From Frigidibacter sp. ROC022 (GTDB lineage: Bacteria > Pseudomonadota > Alphaproteobacteria > Rhodobacterales > Rhodobacteraceae), in the NCBI RefSeq assembly GCF_024723735.1, contig NZ_JANQDU010000001.1, forward strand, positions 1,116,001-1,180,000: a DNA stretch of 64,000 bases, given 5' to 3'. The notes under the pieces are model-generated. The model saw nothing but the letters and a program-made list of their open reading frames with translations, searched no databases and had not been told where the DNA came from. The translations under genes and the position numbers were made by a program. Positions 27,477 to 36,148 of the stretch are shown here, in pieces (position 1 is the first letter of the stretch; each line of letters starts with the position of its first letter).

Positions 27477-29648
27477 CTTCCGTCAATTCCCCTGACCCGC
27501 GATCTGGTGCTGATCGGAGGCGGCCATGCCCATGCGCTGTTGCTGCGACGCTGGGGGATGCGGCCCTTGCCCGGCGCCCGGCTGACGGTGATCAACCCGG
27601 ACCCGACGGCGCCCTATACCGGGATGCTGCCGGGTCACATCGCCGGGCATTACGGCCGCGACGATCTGGAAATCGATCTGGTGAGGTTGGCCCGGTATGC
27701 CGGGGCCCGGCTGGTCCTGGGCCGGGTGGAAGGGCTCGACCCCGCGGAACGCCGGGTCTTCGTGCCGGGGCGGCCGCCGATCGCCTATGACGTGGCCTCG
27801 ATCGACATCGGCATCACCGCCGAAATGCCGGACATCCCCGGCTTTGCCGTCCATGGCATCGCGGCCAAGCCGCTCGGCCCCTATGCGGCCCGCTGGCAGC
27901 GGTTCCTGGCCGAGGTCGCGGCGGGCCGCCGGCCGCCCAGGGCCGCGGTCATCGGCGGCGGGGTCGCGGGGGTGGAACTGGCGCTGGCCATGGCCCATGC
28001 GCTGCGCGGGCAGGGCACCGATCCGCAGGTCGCGCTTGTCGAACGCGAGGCCCGGATCGGCGGCACCGGCGCCCTGGCCCGGGCGCGGCTGATGCGTGCG
28101 CTCCGCAAGGCCGGCATCCGTTGCCATTTCAACGCCGAGGTCAGGCAGGTCGGCCCCGAAGCGCTGCGACTGAAAGGCGGGGCGATCCTGGAGTCGTCCT
28201 TCACCGTCGGTGCCGCAGGGGCCTTTCCGCAGCGCTGGCTGGAGCAGACCGGCCTGCCGCTGAGCGATGGCTTCATCGACGTGGACGCCTCCCTGCAGGT
28301 TGTTGACCATCCGGGGCTCTTTGCCTGCGGCGACTGCGCCAATCTGACCGCCAGCCCGCGCCCCAAGGCGGGGGTTTTCGCCGTTCGCGCGGCCCCGGTG
28401 CTCTACGACAACCTGCGCGCCGCGCTGTCAGGCGGCAAGCTGCGTCCCTTCCGCCCGCAGCGCCGCTATCTGAAGCTGGTGTCGCTGGGCGGCAAGTCGG
28501 CGCTGGCCGAGAAATGGGGGCTGGCCCCCGCCGGGCCGCTGCTCTGGCGCTGGAAGGATTGGATCGACCGGCGCTTCATGGAGCGGTTCGGCGACCTGCC
28601 GGAAATGTCCGAGCCGAAACCGCCGCGCCGCGCCGCCACTGGGGTGGCCGAGATGCTGGCCGATGTGCCGCTCTGCGGCGGCTGCGGCGCTAAGGTCGGC
28701 GGCACGGTGCTGACCGACAGCCTCTGCGCCCTGCCGACGACGGCCCGGGCCGATGTGCTGACCGGTGCCGGGGACGATTCCGCCGTGCTGCAGGTCGGCG
28801 GCGTCCGCCAGGTTCTGACCACCGACCACCTGCGCGCCTTCACCGATGATCCGGTGACGATGGCCCGGATCACCGCGCTGCATGCGATGGGCGACATCTG
28901 GGCGATGGGCGCGAAGCCGCAGGCGGCGCTGTCCTCGATCACCCTCCCGCGGATGGCGGCCGGGCTGCAGGCCCGGACCATGGCCGAGATCATGGAAGCG
29001 GCGTCCCAGGTTTTTGCCGAGGCCGGGGCCGAGATCGTCGGGGGCCATTCCACCATGGGCGACGAGATGACGCTGGGCTTCACCGTCACCGGGCTCTGCG
29101 AGGGAGCGGCGATCACCCAGGGCGGCGGGCAGCCGGGCGATGCGCTGATCCTGACCCGGCCGATCGGTTCGGGGGTGCTGCTGGCCGCCGAGATGGCCGG
29201 TGCGGCGCGGGGCCGGGACGTGGCCGGGCTGCTGGCCGCGATGCAGCAGCCCCAGGGCCGGGCCGCCGGGATCCTGCGCGGCGCCCATGCGATGACCGAT
29301 GTGACCGGCTTCGGCCTCGCCGGGCATCTGGCGGCGATCTGCCGGGCCTCGGGCTGCGGCGCGGAGATCGAGCTGGAGGCGGTGCCGTTCTATCCCGGCG
29401 CGCTGGAGCTGGCGCGGGAGGGGCGCCGTTCGACCCTGCTGCATGCCAACCGGGCGGCGGCGCCGCTGGCCGGTCCGCAGGATGCCCGCGCCGACCTCCT
29501 GCACGATCCGCAGACCGCGGGCGGGTTGCTGGCGGCGGTGCCGGAGGCCGCGGCCGAGCGCCTGCTGGCCGAGTTGCGGGCGGCGGGTTTTCCCGCGGTC
29601 CGGATCGGGCAACTGACCCCGCCGCCTGAACTGCTTCGGCTGGTCTGA
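27474..29648 (+). CDS. selD: Fused FAD-dependent oxidoreductase / selenide, water dikinase
   Basis: About 724 residues. The N-terminal half is a pyridine-nucleotide-disulfide-oxidoreductase-like flavoprotein: GGGHAHALLLR, VIGGGVAGVELALAMA and GLFACGDCA. The C-terminal half is SelD, which makes selenophosphate from selenide and ATP: LCGGCGAKVGG with the catalytic Cys and Lys, GAGDDSAVL, DDPVTMARITALHAMGDIWAMGA, GGHS, and MTDVTGFGLAGHL. Such fusions are known in alphaproteobacteria. The start is probably a rare ATT; a GTG at 27507 would cut off the first beta strand. It is next to the convergent mnmH, which uses selenophosphate. Confidence 0.9.
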   Translation: MLPSIPLTRDLVLIGGGHAHALLLRRWGMRPLPGARLTVINPDPTAPYTGMLPGHIAGHYGRDDLEIDLVRLARYAGARLVLGRVEGLDPAERRVFVPGRPPIAYDVASIDIGITAEMPDIPGFAVHGIAAKPLGPYAARWQRFLAEVAAGRRPPRAAVIGGGVAGVELALAMAHALRGQGTDPQVALVEREARIGGTGALARARLMRALRKAGIRCHFNAEVRQVGPEALRLKGGAILESSFTVGAAGAFPQRWLEQTGLPLSDGFIDVDASLQVVDHPGLFACGDCANLTASPRPKAGVFAVRAAPVLYDNLRAALSGGKLRPFRPQRRYLKLVSLGGKSALAEKWGLAPAGPLLWRWKDWIDRRFMERFGDLPEMSEPKPPRRAATGVAEMLADVPLCGGCGAKVGGTVLTDSLCALPTTARADVLTGAGDDSAVLQVGGVRQVLTTDHLRAFTDDPVTMARITALHAMGDIWAMGAKPQAALSSITLPRMAAGLQARTMAEIMEAASQVFAEAGAEIVGGHSTMGDEMTLGFTVTGLCEGAAITQGGGQPGDALILTRPIGSGVLLAAEMAGAARGRDVAGLLAAMQQPQGRAAGILRGAHAMTDVTGFGLAGHLAAICRASGCGAEIELEAVPFYPGALELAREGRRSTLLHANRAAAPLAGPQDARADLLHDPQTAGGLLAAVPEAAAERLLAELRAAGFPAVRIGQLTPPPELLRLV

Positions 29649-29732
29649 GGGGTTCGGCCCGGTCCCGGGGCCGCCATTTGCAAACGGTCGTCCGGAAGCC
29701 TGCAAACGCGTCCGGCGGCAGGCCCTCGGCCG

Positions 29733-30785
29733 TCAGACCCGTGCCGCGGCCAGGATTTTCGGCACCGCCGCGCGCAGCGCCGCGTCGTCGAGCCGCTCCA
29801 GCGCCACCCGCGCCACCGGCGGGCGGCGCCGCTCGGCGGCCTTGGCATAGCGCGGGTCGTAATGCAGCGCCATCAGTTGTTGCGCCAGCGCATGAAAGCT
29901 GCCTGCCGCCGCAAGCCCGTGCCATTCCTCGATCACCTCCGCCGCGTGATAGGGCCGCAGCTTGTCCAGCCGCGCCGCCAGCACCGCGCCGTCCTCGATC
30001 AGGTCGCTGTAGCTCTGCATCAGGAAATCGGCCCGCGCCGCCAGAGGCGCCGAAATCTCGATCCGCTCGGCCGCCAGCATCCCCTGCCAGACCCCCTTGG
30101 GCACCAGCAGGTCGCCGATCTTGGCCGCCTCGGCCTCGGCAAAGACCACCTGCGCCGGGTCGAAGCCCTGCAAGGCCGCCGCCAGCCGGCTCTCGAACAT
30201 CTTCTGGCTCGGCTGCGGCGCCTGCAATCCGCCGAAGCCGCCGAAGAGCGAGCCGCGATGCTCGGCCAGCCCCTCGAGATCCAGCACCTGCGCCCCGGCT
30301 TCGGCCAGCAGCGCCAGCAGCCGGGTCTTGGCGGTGCCGGTATTGCCGTCAAGCAGCACCAGCCGCGGTGCCGGCTGCCGGTCATAGACCTCTTGCACCA
30401 CCAGCTTGCGATAGGCCTTGTAGCCGCCCTCGATCGTGTCGGCCCGCCAGCCGATCTGCGCCAGGATCGAGGCGAAGGAGCCCGACCTCTGCCCGCCGCG
30501 CCAGCAATAGACCAGCGGCCGCCAGCGATAGGGCCGGTCGGCCAGCGGCCCCTGGAGATGTCGCGCCGCGTTCTTCGCCACCAGCGCCGCGCCGACCTTG
30601 CGCGCCACGAAGGGATCGACCTGCTTGTAGATCGTCCCGACCTCGGCCCGTTCGGCATTGCTCAGCACCGGCAGGCTGATCGCGCCCGGCACGTGATCCT
30701 CGGCGAATTCGGCGGGCGAGCGCACGTCGATCACCTCGTCAAAGGGCAGGCTGCCCAGTGCCGAAAGGCTGTCGAGTTGTATCAT
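29733..30785 (-). CDS. mnmH: tRNA 2-selenouridine synthase
   Basis: A 350-residue enzyme replacing sulfur by selenium in 2-thiouridine at the wobble position of certain tRNAs. The N-terminal rhodanese domain has the catalytic C94 in YCWRGGQRSGS. A P-loop, GNTGTAKT at 147-154, opens the C-terminal ATPase-like domain. It depends on selenophosphate from the convergent selD gene, which ends about 85 bases away. kdgK lies upstream on the same strand but is separated by a strong hairpin. Confidence 0.94.
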   Translation of the reverse strand: MIQLDSLSALGSLPFDEVIDVRSPAEFAEDHVPGAISLPVLSNAERAEVGTIYKQVDPFVARKVGAALVAKNAARHLQGPLADRPYRWRPLVYCWRGGQRSGSFASILAQIGWRADTIEGGYKAYRKLVVQEVYDRQPAPRLVLLDGNTGTAKTRLLALLAEAGAQVLDLEGLAEHRGSLFGGFGGLQAPQPSQKMFESRLAAALQGFDPAQVVFAEAEAAKIGDLLVPKGVWQGMLAAERIEISAPLAARADFLMQSYSDLIEDGAVLAARLDKLRPYHAAEVIEEWHGLAAAGSFHALAQQLMALHYDPRYAKAAERRRPPVARVALERLDDAALRAAVPKILAAARV

Positions 30786-30811
30786 GGCTTGCCCTTGCCG
30801 CTTGCCCGAGA

Positions 30812-30842
30812 CCGGCCCCCTGTTTCGGGCGCAGGGGGCCGG
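30812..30842 (-). terminator. Strong hairpin between kdgK and mnmH
   Basis: CCGGCCCCCTG (30812-30822) pairs perfectly with CAGGGGGCCGG (30832-30842), an 11-bp stem with a 9-base loop. It lies just after the end of kdgK and before mnmH on the minus strand, so it probably ends the kdgK transcript. There is no clear T-run. Confidence 0.6.
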
Positions 30843-30857
30843 AAGTAAAGCCGGGCG

Positions 30858-31769
30858 TCAGAGTTCCACCAGCGCCCCGCGTTGGCCGATCACCTTTCCG
30901 GCCAGCGCCGCCCCGGCCTGCAGGGCCTCCAACAGCCCGGCGCCGGTCAGATGCGCGGCCAGGAAGGCAGCGTTGAAACTGTCCCCCGCGGCGGTGGTAT
31001 CCACCGGCTGCGCCACGGCCGGCGGGGTCCAGAGCGTCATCTGCCCGTCGGACAGCGCCGCCACCTCGCCGGCGCCGTTCTTGGCCACCACCAGCCCGGC
31101 GCCCCGCGCCGCATAGCGCCGTGCCGTGGCCTGCGGATCGGCATCGCCAAAGGCCGCCGCCTCGTCGTCAAAGGAAGGCAGGACGATATCGGCCACCTGC
31201 GCCGCCCGGGTGACGGCGTCGCGCATGGTCGGCGCGTCGGGCCAGAGCCGGGGCCGCAGGTTCGGATCGAAGGCCACCAGCGTTCCCGCCGCCCGGGCGC
31301 GCGTCAGCTCCTGCAACAGCACCGCCCGGTCGGCAGGCGACAGGATCGCCAGGGTGATCCCCGACAGATAGGCCAGCCGTGCCCCGTCCAGCGCCGCCCG
31401 CAGCCGCCCGGCATCCGCGGCCAGCAGCCGTGCCGCCGAGGAATCGCGCCAATAGGCAAAGCTGCGCTCGGCCCCGGACAGCTGGATCAGATAGAGCCCC
31501 ACCGTCCGCTCCGGCACCCGCGCGATGGCCGAACTGTCCAGCCCAGAGTCTTCGATGAAACCCACCATGTCGTCCGAAATCCGGTCCGTCCCGACCGCCG
31601 TCAGATATCCGACCGTCCACTCCGGCGGCAGCGCCCGGCGGGCATACCAGGCGGTGTTCAGCGTGTCGCCGGCAAAGCCCATGGCAAACAGGCCGCCGGC
31701 CTGCGGGGCCATTTCGACCATGCATTCCCCGATCGACAGAAACCGCGCCGGTTTCAAATGTTCAGTCAT
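30858..31769 (-). CDS. kdgK: 2-keto-3-deoxygluconate kinase, PfkB family
   Basis: A 303-residue ribokinase-fold sugar kinase that phosphorylates 2-keto-3-deoxygluconate to KDPG. It has the N-terminal FLSIGECMVEMAPQAGG with the GFAGDTLNTAWYARR substrate region typical of KdgK, DPNLRPRLW, and the PfkB signature DTTAAGDSFNAAFLAA with the catalytic Asp. The ATG at 31769 is preferred because GAGG lies six bases upstream; another ATG lies directly before it. It overlaps the end of the GntR regulator gene by eight bases, so the two are co-transcribed. It serves the kdu/uxa pathway across the divergent promoter. Confidence 0.92.
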   Translation of the reverse strand: MTEHLKPARFLSIGECMVEMAPQAGGLFAMGFAGDTLNTAWYARRALPPEWTVGYLTAVGTDRISDDMVGFIEDSGLDSSAIARVPERTVGLYLIQLSGAERSFAYWRDSSAARLLAADAGRLRAALDGARLAYLSGITLAILSPADRAVLLQELTRARAAGTLVAFDPNLRPRLWPDAPTMRDAVTRAAQVADIVLPSFDDEAAAFGDADPQATARRYAARGAGLVVAKNGAGEVAALSDGQMTLWTPPAVAQPVDTTAAGDSFNAAFLAAHLTGAGLLEALQAGAALAGKVIGQRGALVEL

Positions 31770-32466
31770 CATCTTCCTCGGTAAAGAATCGGCTGTGTTC
31801 GGCGCGGATACGTACAATCTGTTCGCGCATATGGCCAAGGTGATGATGCATCAGGGCATGGGCGCCCTCCGGATCACGCGCTTCGAGCGCGCTCATCAGC
31901 GCCTGGTGGTCTTCGAAAGCCTCTTCGCTGGCGAAGGCCAGGGACAGATAGCGCACCCGGTCCATATGGGCCTTGTGTTCTCGGATCGTCTCCCAAGCGA
32001 AGGCATGGCCCGAGCGGATGCAGATTTCCTTGTGAAACTGGTCGTCGAGCGCGTGAAACGCCGACTTGTCGCGGGTTTCGACGGCGCTCCGCTGTCGTTC
32101 CAGCAAGGCGCGCAGGGCCTGGTGGTCCTCTTCGCTCAAAGCGGTCGCGGCGGCCTTGGCGGTCTCGGCCTCGATGGCGGCGCGGATGAACCGGGCCTGA
32201 AGCACCGCAGCGGCGGAAATCGGCGCGATCTCGGTGGCGACCTGGGGCCGGATCGTCAGGAAGCCCAGCTTCGACAGCCGGTAGAAGGCATCCCGCACCG
32301 GTTGACGCGAGACCGACATCGCCTGGGCCACTTCGGCCTCGGAAAGGCGGGTGCCGGGCGGCAGGTCGAGCGTCAGGATACGGCGGTGCAGCAGGTCGAA
32401 CACCCCGTCCGCAACCGTCGGCCGGCGAGCCGGTTCCCGGGTCTTCAGCGCCCCGATGGCTGCCAT
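31762..32466 (-). CDS. GntR-family regulator (FCD domain), probable hexuronate repressor
   Basis: A 234-residue regulator: GntR winged helix (VADGVFDLLHRRILTLDLPPGTRLSEAEVAQAMSVSRQPVRDAFYRLSKLGFL) and a C-terminal all-helical FCD effector domain. The latter has the metal-binding His residues FHKEI, RSGHA and HHHLGHM. It is divergent from uxaC and co-transcribed with kdgK. This points to control of uronate genes in the manner of UxuR/ExuR, inferred from location and operator-like sequence at 32487-32503. Confidence 0.9.
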   Translation of the reverse strand: MAAIGALKTREPARRPTVADGVFDLLHRRILTLDLPPGTRLSEAEVAQAMSVSRQPVRDAFYRLSKLGFLTIRPQVATEIAPISAAAVLQARFIRAAIEAETAKAAATALSEEDHQALRALLERQRSAVETRDKSAFHALDDQFHKEICIRSGHAFAWETIREHKAHMDRVRYLSLAFASEEAFEDHQALMSALEARDPEGAHALMHHHLGHMREQIVRIRAEHSRFFTEEDDD

Positions 32467-32479
32467 GTTGCCCCTCGCG

Positions 32480-32508
32480 TTGACAGAATTGGTATGCTAG
32501 AATATTAG
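32480..32508 (+). promoter_or_regulatory. Probable uxaC promoter with overlapping operator
   Basis: TTGACA at 32480-32485 and TATTAG at 32503-32508 are 17 bases apart, a good sigma-70 spacing. The spacer holds AATTGGTATGCTAGAAT (32487-32503). Its left half matches the AATTGGTAT half-site of UxuR/ExuR-type operators, and its right half is degenerate. A repressor bound here would block the promoter. The GntR gene diverges from it. Confidence 0.55.
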
Positions 32509-32566
32509 CAGACTCCGAAGATATTGAAAGCCCCGAGTTGGGGCGGCGTGACCTGGGAGGGTCCTC

Positions 32567-33964
32567 ATGCTTGACGACGATCGGCTGTTTCCGGCGGAAC
32601 CTTCGCTGCGTAGCCTGGCGCGCGACCTGTATGAAGGCATCAAGGCGCTGCCGATCCTGTCTCCGCATGGTCATACCGATCCGCGCTGGTTCGCCGAGGA
32701 TCAACCCTTTCCGGGTCCGGCCGAGCTTTTCGTGATCCCCGACCATTATGTGTTCCGGATGCTCTGTTCGCAGGGGATTCCGCTGGAAAGCCTGGGGGTG
32801 CCGCGCGCCGATGGCGGCAAGACCGAGACCGACGGGCGGGCGATCTGGCGGCTCTTCGCGTCGAACTGGCATCTGTTCCGCGCCACGCCGTCGCGGCTCT
32901 GGGTCGAACATGCGCTGGCCGACGTCTTCGGCTGGACCGAGCGGCTGTCGGAAAAGACCGCCGACGCCGCCTATGACCATATCGACGCCTGCCTGAAACG
33001 GCCCGAGTTCCGGCCCCGGGCGCTGTACGAACGCTTCGGGATCGAGGCGATCGCGACCACGGACGCGGCGACCGACGATCTGAAATGGCATCGCATGATC
33101 CGCGAGTCGGGCTGGGGCGGCAAGGTGATCACCGCCTACCGGCCGGACCAGGTCGTCGATCCCGAGTTTGCCGGGTTTGCAGAGAATGTTGAATATTTCT
33201 GTGGACTTGCGGGCGAAACTTCAAGCTGGCAGGGCTATCTTGCCGCGCATCGGGCGCGGCGGGCCTATTTCAAGGAATTCGGCGCCACCTCTTCGGATCA
33301 CGGCCACGCCACGGCGCGGACCGAGAACCTGAGCTCGGACGAGGCCGCGGCGCTGTTCGACAAGGCCATGCGCGGCAAGTGCAGCGCCGAAGAGGCCGAT
33401 GCCTTCCGCGGCCAGATGCTGACCGAGATGGCGCGGATGAGCCTGGATGACGGGCTGGTGCTGCAGATTCACCCCGGCAGCTATCGAAACCACTCCGGCC
33501 AGATGCTGCAGGCCTTTGGCCGGGACAAGGGGTTCGATATTCCGACCCGCACGGATTATGTCCACAATCTCAAGCCCTTGCTGGATGCAGTCGGGATGGA
33601 GCCGGGGCTGACGGTCATTGCCTTCACGCTGGACGAGACCAGCTATGGACGCGAGCTGGCGCCGCTGGCCGGGGTCTATCCGGCGCTGAAGCTGGGGCCG
33701 CCCTGGTGGTTCTTCGACAGTTACGAAGGGATGAAGCGGTTCCGCGAGACCGCCACCGAAACCGCCGGTTTCTACAACACCGTCGGCTTCAACGACGACA
33801 CGCGGGCCTTCTGTTCGATCCCGGCCCGGCACGATGTCGCCCGGCGGGTGGACTGCGCCTATCTGGCGACCCTGGTCGGCACCGGCCGGCTGGATGCGGA
33901 TGAAGCGCCCGAAGTGGCGCGAGACCTGGCCTATGGCCTGGCGAAACAGGCATACAAACTTTAA
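32567..33964 (+). CDS. uxaC: Glucuronate isomerase
   Basis: A 465-residue uronate isomerase of the amidohydrolase superfamily, converting D-glucuronate to D-fructuronate (and galacturonate to tagaturonate). Features are LPILSPHGHTDPRWFAEDQPF with the metal-binding HGH, IEAIATTDAATDDL, LVLQIHPGSYRNHS and KLGPPWWFFDSYEGM near the C-terminus. It is divergent from the GntR-kdgK pair and precedes the kdgF-kduI-kduD-uxuB genes after a 233-base gap. Confidence 0.95.
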   Translation: MLDDDRLFPAEPSLRSLARDLYEGIKALPILSPHGHTDPRWFAEDQPFPGPAELFVIPDHYVFRMLCSQGIPLESLGVPRADGGKTETDGRAIWRLFASNWHLFRATPSRLWVEHALADVFGWTERLSEKTADAAYDHIDACLKRPEFRPRALYERFGIEAIATTDAATDDLKWHRMIRESGWGGKVITAYRPDQVVDPEFAGFAENVEYFCGLAGETSSWQGYLAAHRARRAYFKEFGATSSDHGHATARTENLSSDEAAALFDKAMRGKCSAEEADAFRGQMLTEMARMSLDDGLVLQIHPGSYRNHSGQMLQAFGRDKGFDIPTRTDYVHNLKPLLDAVGMEPGLTVIAFTLDETSYGRELAPLAGVYPALKLGPPWWFFDSYEGMKRFRETATETAGFYNTVGFNDDTRAFCSIPARHDVARRVDCAYLATLVGTGRLDADEAPEVARDLAYGLAKQAYKL

Positions 33965-34197
33965 CTTCATGGGAGAAGTGACTGATTACAAGTAGAATAT
34001 GGTCGTTTGCGGGCTGGGCGCTTCACTGAGGATGCCGCCCGGCCGTGACAGGGTCGTTCGCGGTGCGATCTGCGCCGCTTTCGACGGCCTGCTGCCGATG
34101 ACCCCTGTTCCCGAACGGTCGTGCCGGCTATCCGCGCCGGCATGTCCGAAATGCGGGCGTTCCTCATATTCCTATGGTTCTGACGAAAGGACTGCCG

Positions 34198-34500
34198 ATG
34201 TTTCCCAAAGTCTCTCCCGAACCGGGCGTTACCCGGCAGGTGTTGACCGATGCGCCCGAGCTGATGCTGGTCTCGGTCGCCTTCGAGACCGGCGCCAGGG
34301 GCGCTACACATCATCACCCGCATGTGCAGGCGACCTTCGTCAAATCGGGCCGGTTCCGCTTTACCGTTGACGGGCAAGACATGGTCGTCGGCCCCGGCGA
34401 CACCGTCACGATGGCGGCCGATGTGCCGCATGGCTGCGAATGCCTCGAGGCCGGAGAGCTGATCGACAGCTTCACGCCGCGCCGCGACGATTTTCTGTGA
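34198..34500 (+). CDS. kdgF: Cupin protein KdgF, unsaturated uronate ring opening
   Basis: A 100-residue single-domain cupin. KdgF speeds the conversion of 4,5-unsaturated monouronates to the linear ketone. Candidate metal ligands are the HHHPHVQ cluster (38-44) and H78 in DVPHG. The C-terminal LIDSFTPRRDDFL carries D90, F92 and R96 in the spacing known for the KdgF active site. The ATG at 34198 is preferred over one eight codons upstream because AAAGGA precedes it. Its position just before kduI supports the call. Confidence 0.85.
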   Translation: MFPKVSPEPGVTRQVLTDAPELMLVSVAFETGARGATHHHPHVQATFVKSGRFRFTVDGQDMVVGPGDTVTMAADVPHGCECLEAGELIDSFTPRRDDFL

Positions 34501-34510
34501 AAGGACGACC

Positions 34511-35323
34511 ATGCTGAGCGTCGAAACCCGCCACGCCGTCGATCCCGCATCCGCCAAGGGGCTGGATACCGAAGGGCTGCGATCCAACTTCCACGCCGGG
34601 GGGCTGTTCGCGGCCGGGGAAATCCGGCTGGTCTATACCCATTACGACCGGATGATCCTGGGCGGCGCGGTGCCGGCCGGGGGCTCTCTGGTGCTGGACG
34701 AGGTCAAGGAATGCGGCACCGCCAGCGTGCTCGACCGCCGCGAGATGGCGGTGGTGAACATCGGCGAGACCGGGACAGTCAACGAGCACCGGCTGGAGAA
34801 GGGCGATGTGCTCTATCTCGGGCTGGGGTCCGGGCCGGTGACATTCGGCGGGCAGGGACGATTCTACATCCTCTCGACCCCGGCGCACAAGGCGCTGCCC
34901 TCGCGGCTGGTCACCCTGGCCGAGGCAAAGAAGCTGACCCTGGGCGCGGCCGAGACCGCCAATCACCGGACCATCAACCAGTTCGTCCATCCGGAGGTGA
35001 TGGAAAGCTGTCAGTTGGTCATGGGCTATACCCAGTTCCACGGCGGATCGGTCTGGAACACGATGCCGGCGCATCTGCACGACCGGCGGATGGAGGCCTA
35101 TCTCTATTTCGATATGGCGCCCGACGCCCGGGTGTTCCATTTCATGGGCCGGCCCGAGGAGACCCGGCACATCGTCATGGCCAATGAAGAGGCCGTGGTC
35201 TCGCCGCCCTGGTCGATCCATTGCGGCTGCGGCACCGGATCATACACCTTCATCTGGGCGATGGCGGGCGACAATGTCGATTACCGCGATCAAGAGCCCG
35301 TGGCGATGGATGCGCTGAGATGA
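34511..35323 (+). CDS. kduI: 5-dehydro-4-deoxy-D-glucuronate isomerase
   Basis: A 270-residue two-cupin enzyme that isomerises 5-keto-4-deoxyuronate to 2,5-diketo-3-deoxygluconate. It has the MLSVETRHAVDP opening, HRTINQFVHPEVMESCQLVMGYTQF, and WNTMPAHLHDRRMEAYLYFD with the zinc-binding His/Glu set. It starts ten bases after kdgF, and its stop overlaps kduD in ATGA. Confidence 0.96.
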   Translation: MLSVETRHAVDPASAKGLDTEGLRSNFHAGGLFAAGEIRLVYTHYDRMILGGAVPAGGSLVLDEVKECGTASVLDRREMAVVNIGETGTVNEHRLEKGDVLYLGLGSGPVTFGGQGRFYILSTPAHKALPSRLVTLAEAKKLTLGAAETANHRTINQFVHPEVMESCQLVMGYTQFHGGSVWNTMPAHLHDRRMEAYLYFDMAPDARVFHFMGRPEETRHIVMANEEAVVSPPWSIHCGCGTGSYTFIWAMAGDNVDYRDQEPVAMDALR

Positions 35324-36054
35324 GGTTCCGGCTCGACGGAAAGGTGGCGCTGGTCACGGGGTCGAATGCCGGGATCGGGCAGGCGATCGCCGTGGCCATG
35401 GCCGAGGCGGGGGCCGAGGTGATCTGCGCCGCGCGCCGCGCCCCGGACGAGACCCTGGACCTCATCGCAAGCGCCGGTGGCCGGGGCCGGCCGATGACGC
35501 TCGACTTCGCCGATCCGATGGCCGGGCAGGGTGCCTTTGACGAGCCGGTCGATATCCTGGTCAACAACGCCGGGATCATCCGCCGCGCCGATGCGCTGGA
35601 GTTCTCCGAGGCCGACTGGGACGCGGTGATGGACGTGAACCTGAAGGCGCTGTTCTTCACCTGCCAGGCTTTCGGCAAGGCGGCGCTGGCGCGGGGCGCG
35701 GGCGGCAAGATCATCAACATCGCCTCGCTGCTGTCGTTCCAGGGTGGCATCCGGGTGCCCAGCTACACGGCGGCGAAACACGGTGTTGCCGGGATCACCA
35801 AGTTGCTGGCCAACGAATGGGCGGGCCGGGGGATCAACGTCAACGCCATCGCGCCGGGCTACATCGTCACCGCAAACACGAAGGCGCTGCACGAGGATCC
35901 GGTGCGCAACCAGGCGATCCTCGACCGGATTCCCGCCGGCCACTGGGGAGCGCCCGAGGACATCGCGGGCTCGGCGGTCTTCCTGGCCTCGCCGGCTGCG
36001 GCCTATGTTCACGGGGCGATTCTCAATGTCGACGGCGGCTGGATGGCGCGTTAA
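35320..36054 (+). CDS. kduD: 2-dehydro-3-deoxy-D-gluconate 5-dehydrogenase
   Basis: A 244-residue classical SDR that reduces 2,5-diketo-3-deoxygluconate to 2-keto-3-deoxygluconate. The nucleotide loop is TGSNAGIG, followed by NNAG and the catalytic Ser/Tyr/Lys in IASLLSFQGG and SYTAAKHG. It overlaps kduI by four bases (ATGA), as expected for a coupled kduID pair. Confidence 0.94.
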   Translation: MRFRLDGKVALVTGSNAGIGQAIAVAMAEAGAEVICAARRAPDETLDLIASAGGRGRPMTLDFADPMAGQGAFDEPVDILVNNAGIIRRADALEFSEADWDAVMDVNLKALFFTCQAFGKAALARGAGGKIINIASLLSFQGGIRVPSYTAAKHGVAGITKLLANEWAGRGINVNAIAPGYIVTANTKALHEDPVRNQAILDRIPAGHWGAPEDIAGSAVFLASPAAAYVHGAILNVDGGWMAR

Positions 36055-36148
36055 CTTGGTCGACATCTCAGCGGAAGGGGCCGCCTGACCGCGTCCGGGG
36101 CTGCCCGGCGCGGGCGGTCCCCGGCACATCGCATCAAGGACCGACTAC

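Noticed and set aside
27507-27509. GTG as the start of selD
   Set aside because: No ribosome site, and it would begin two residues before the GGG dinucleotide motif. Kept only as an alternative.
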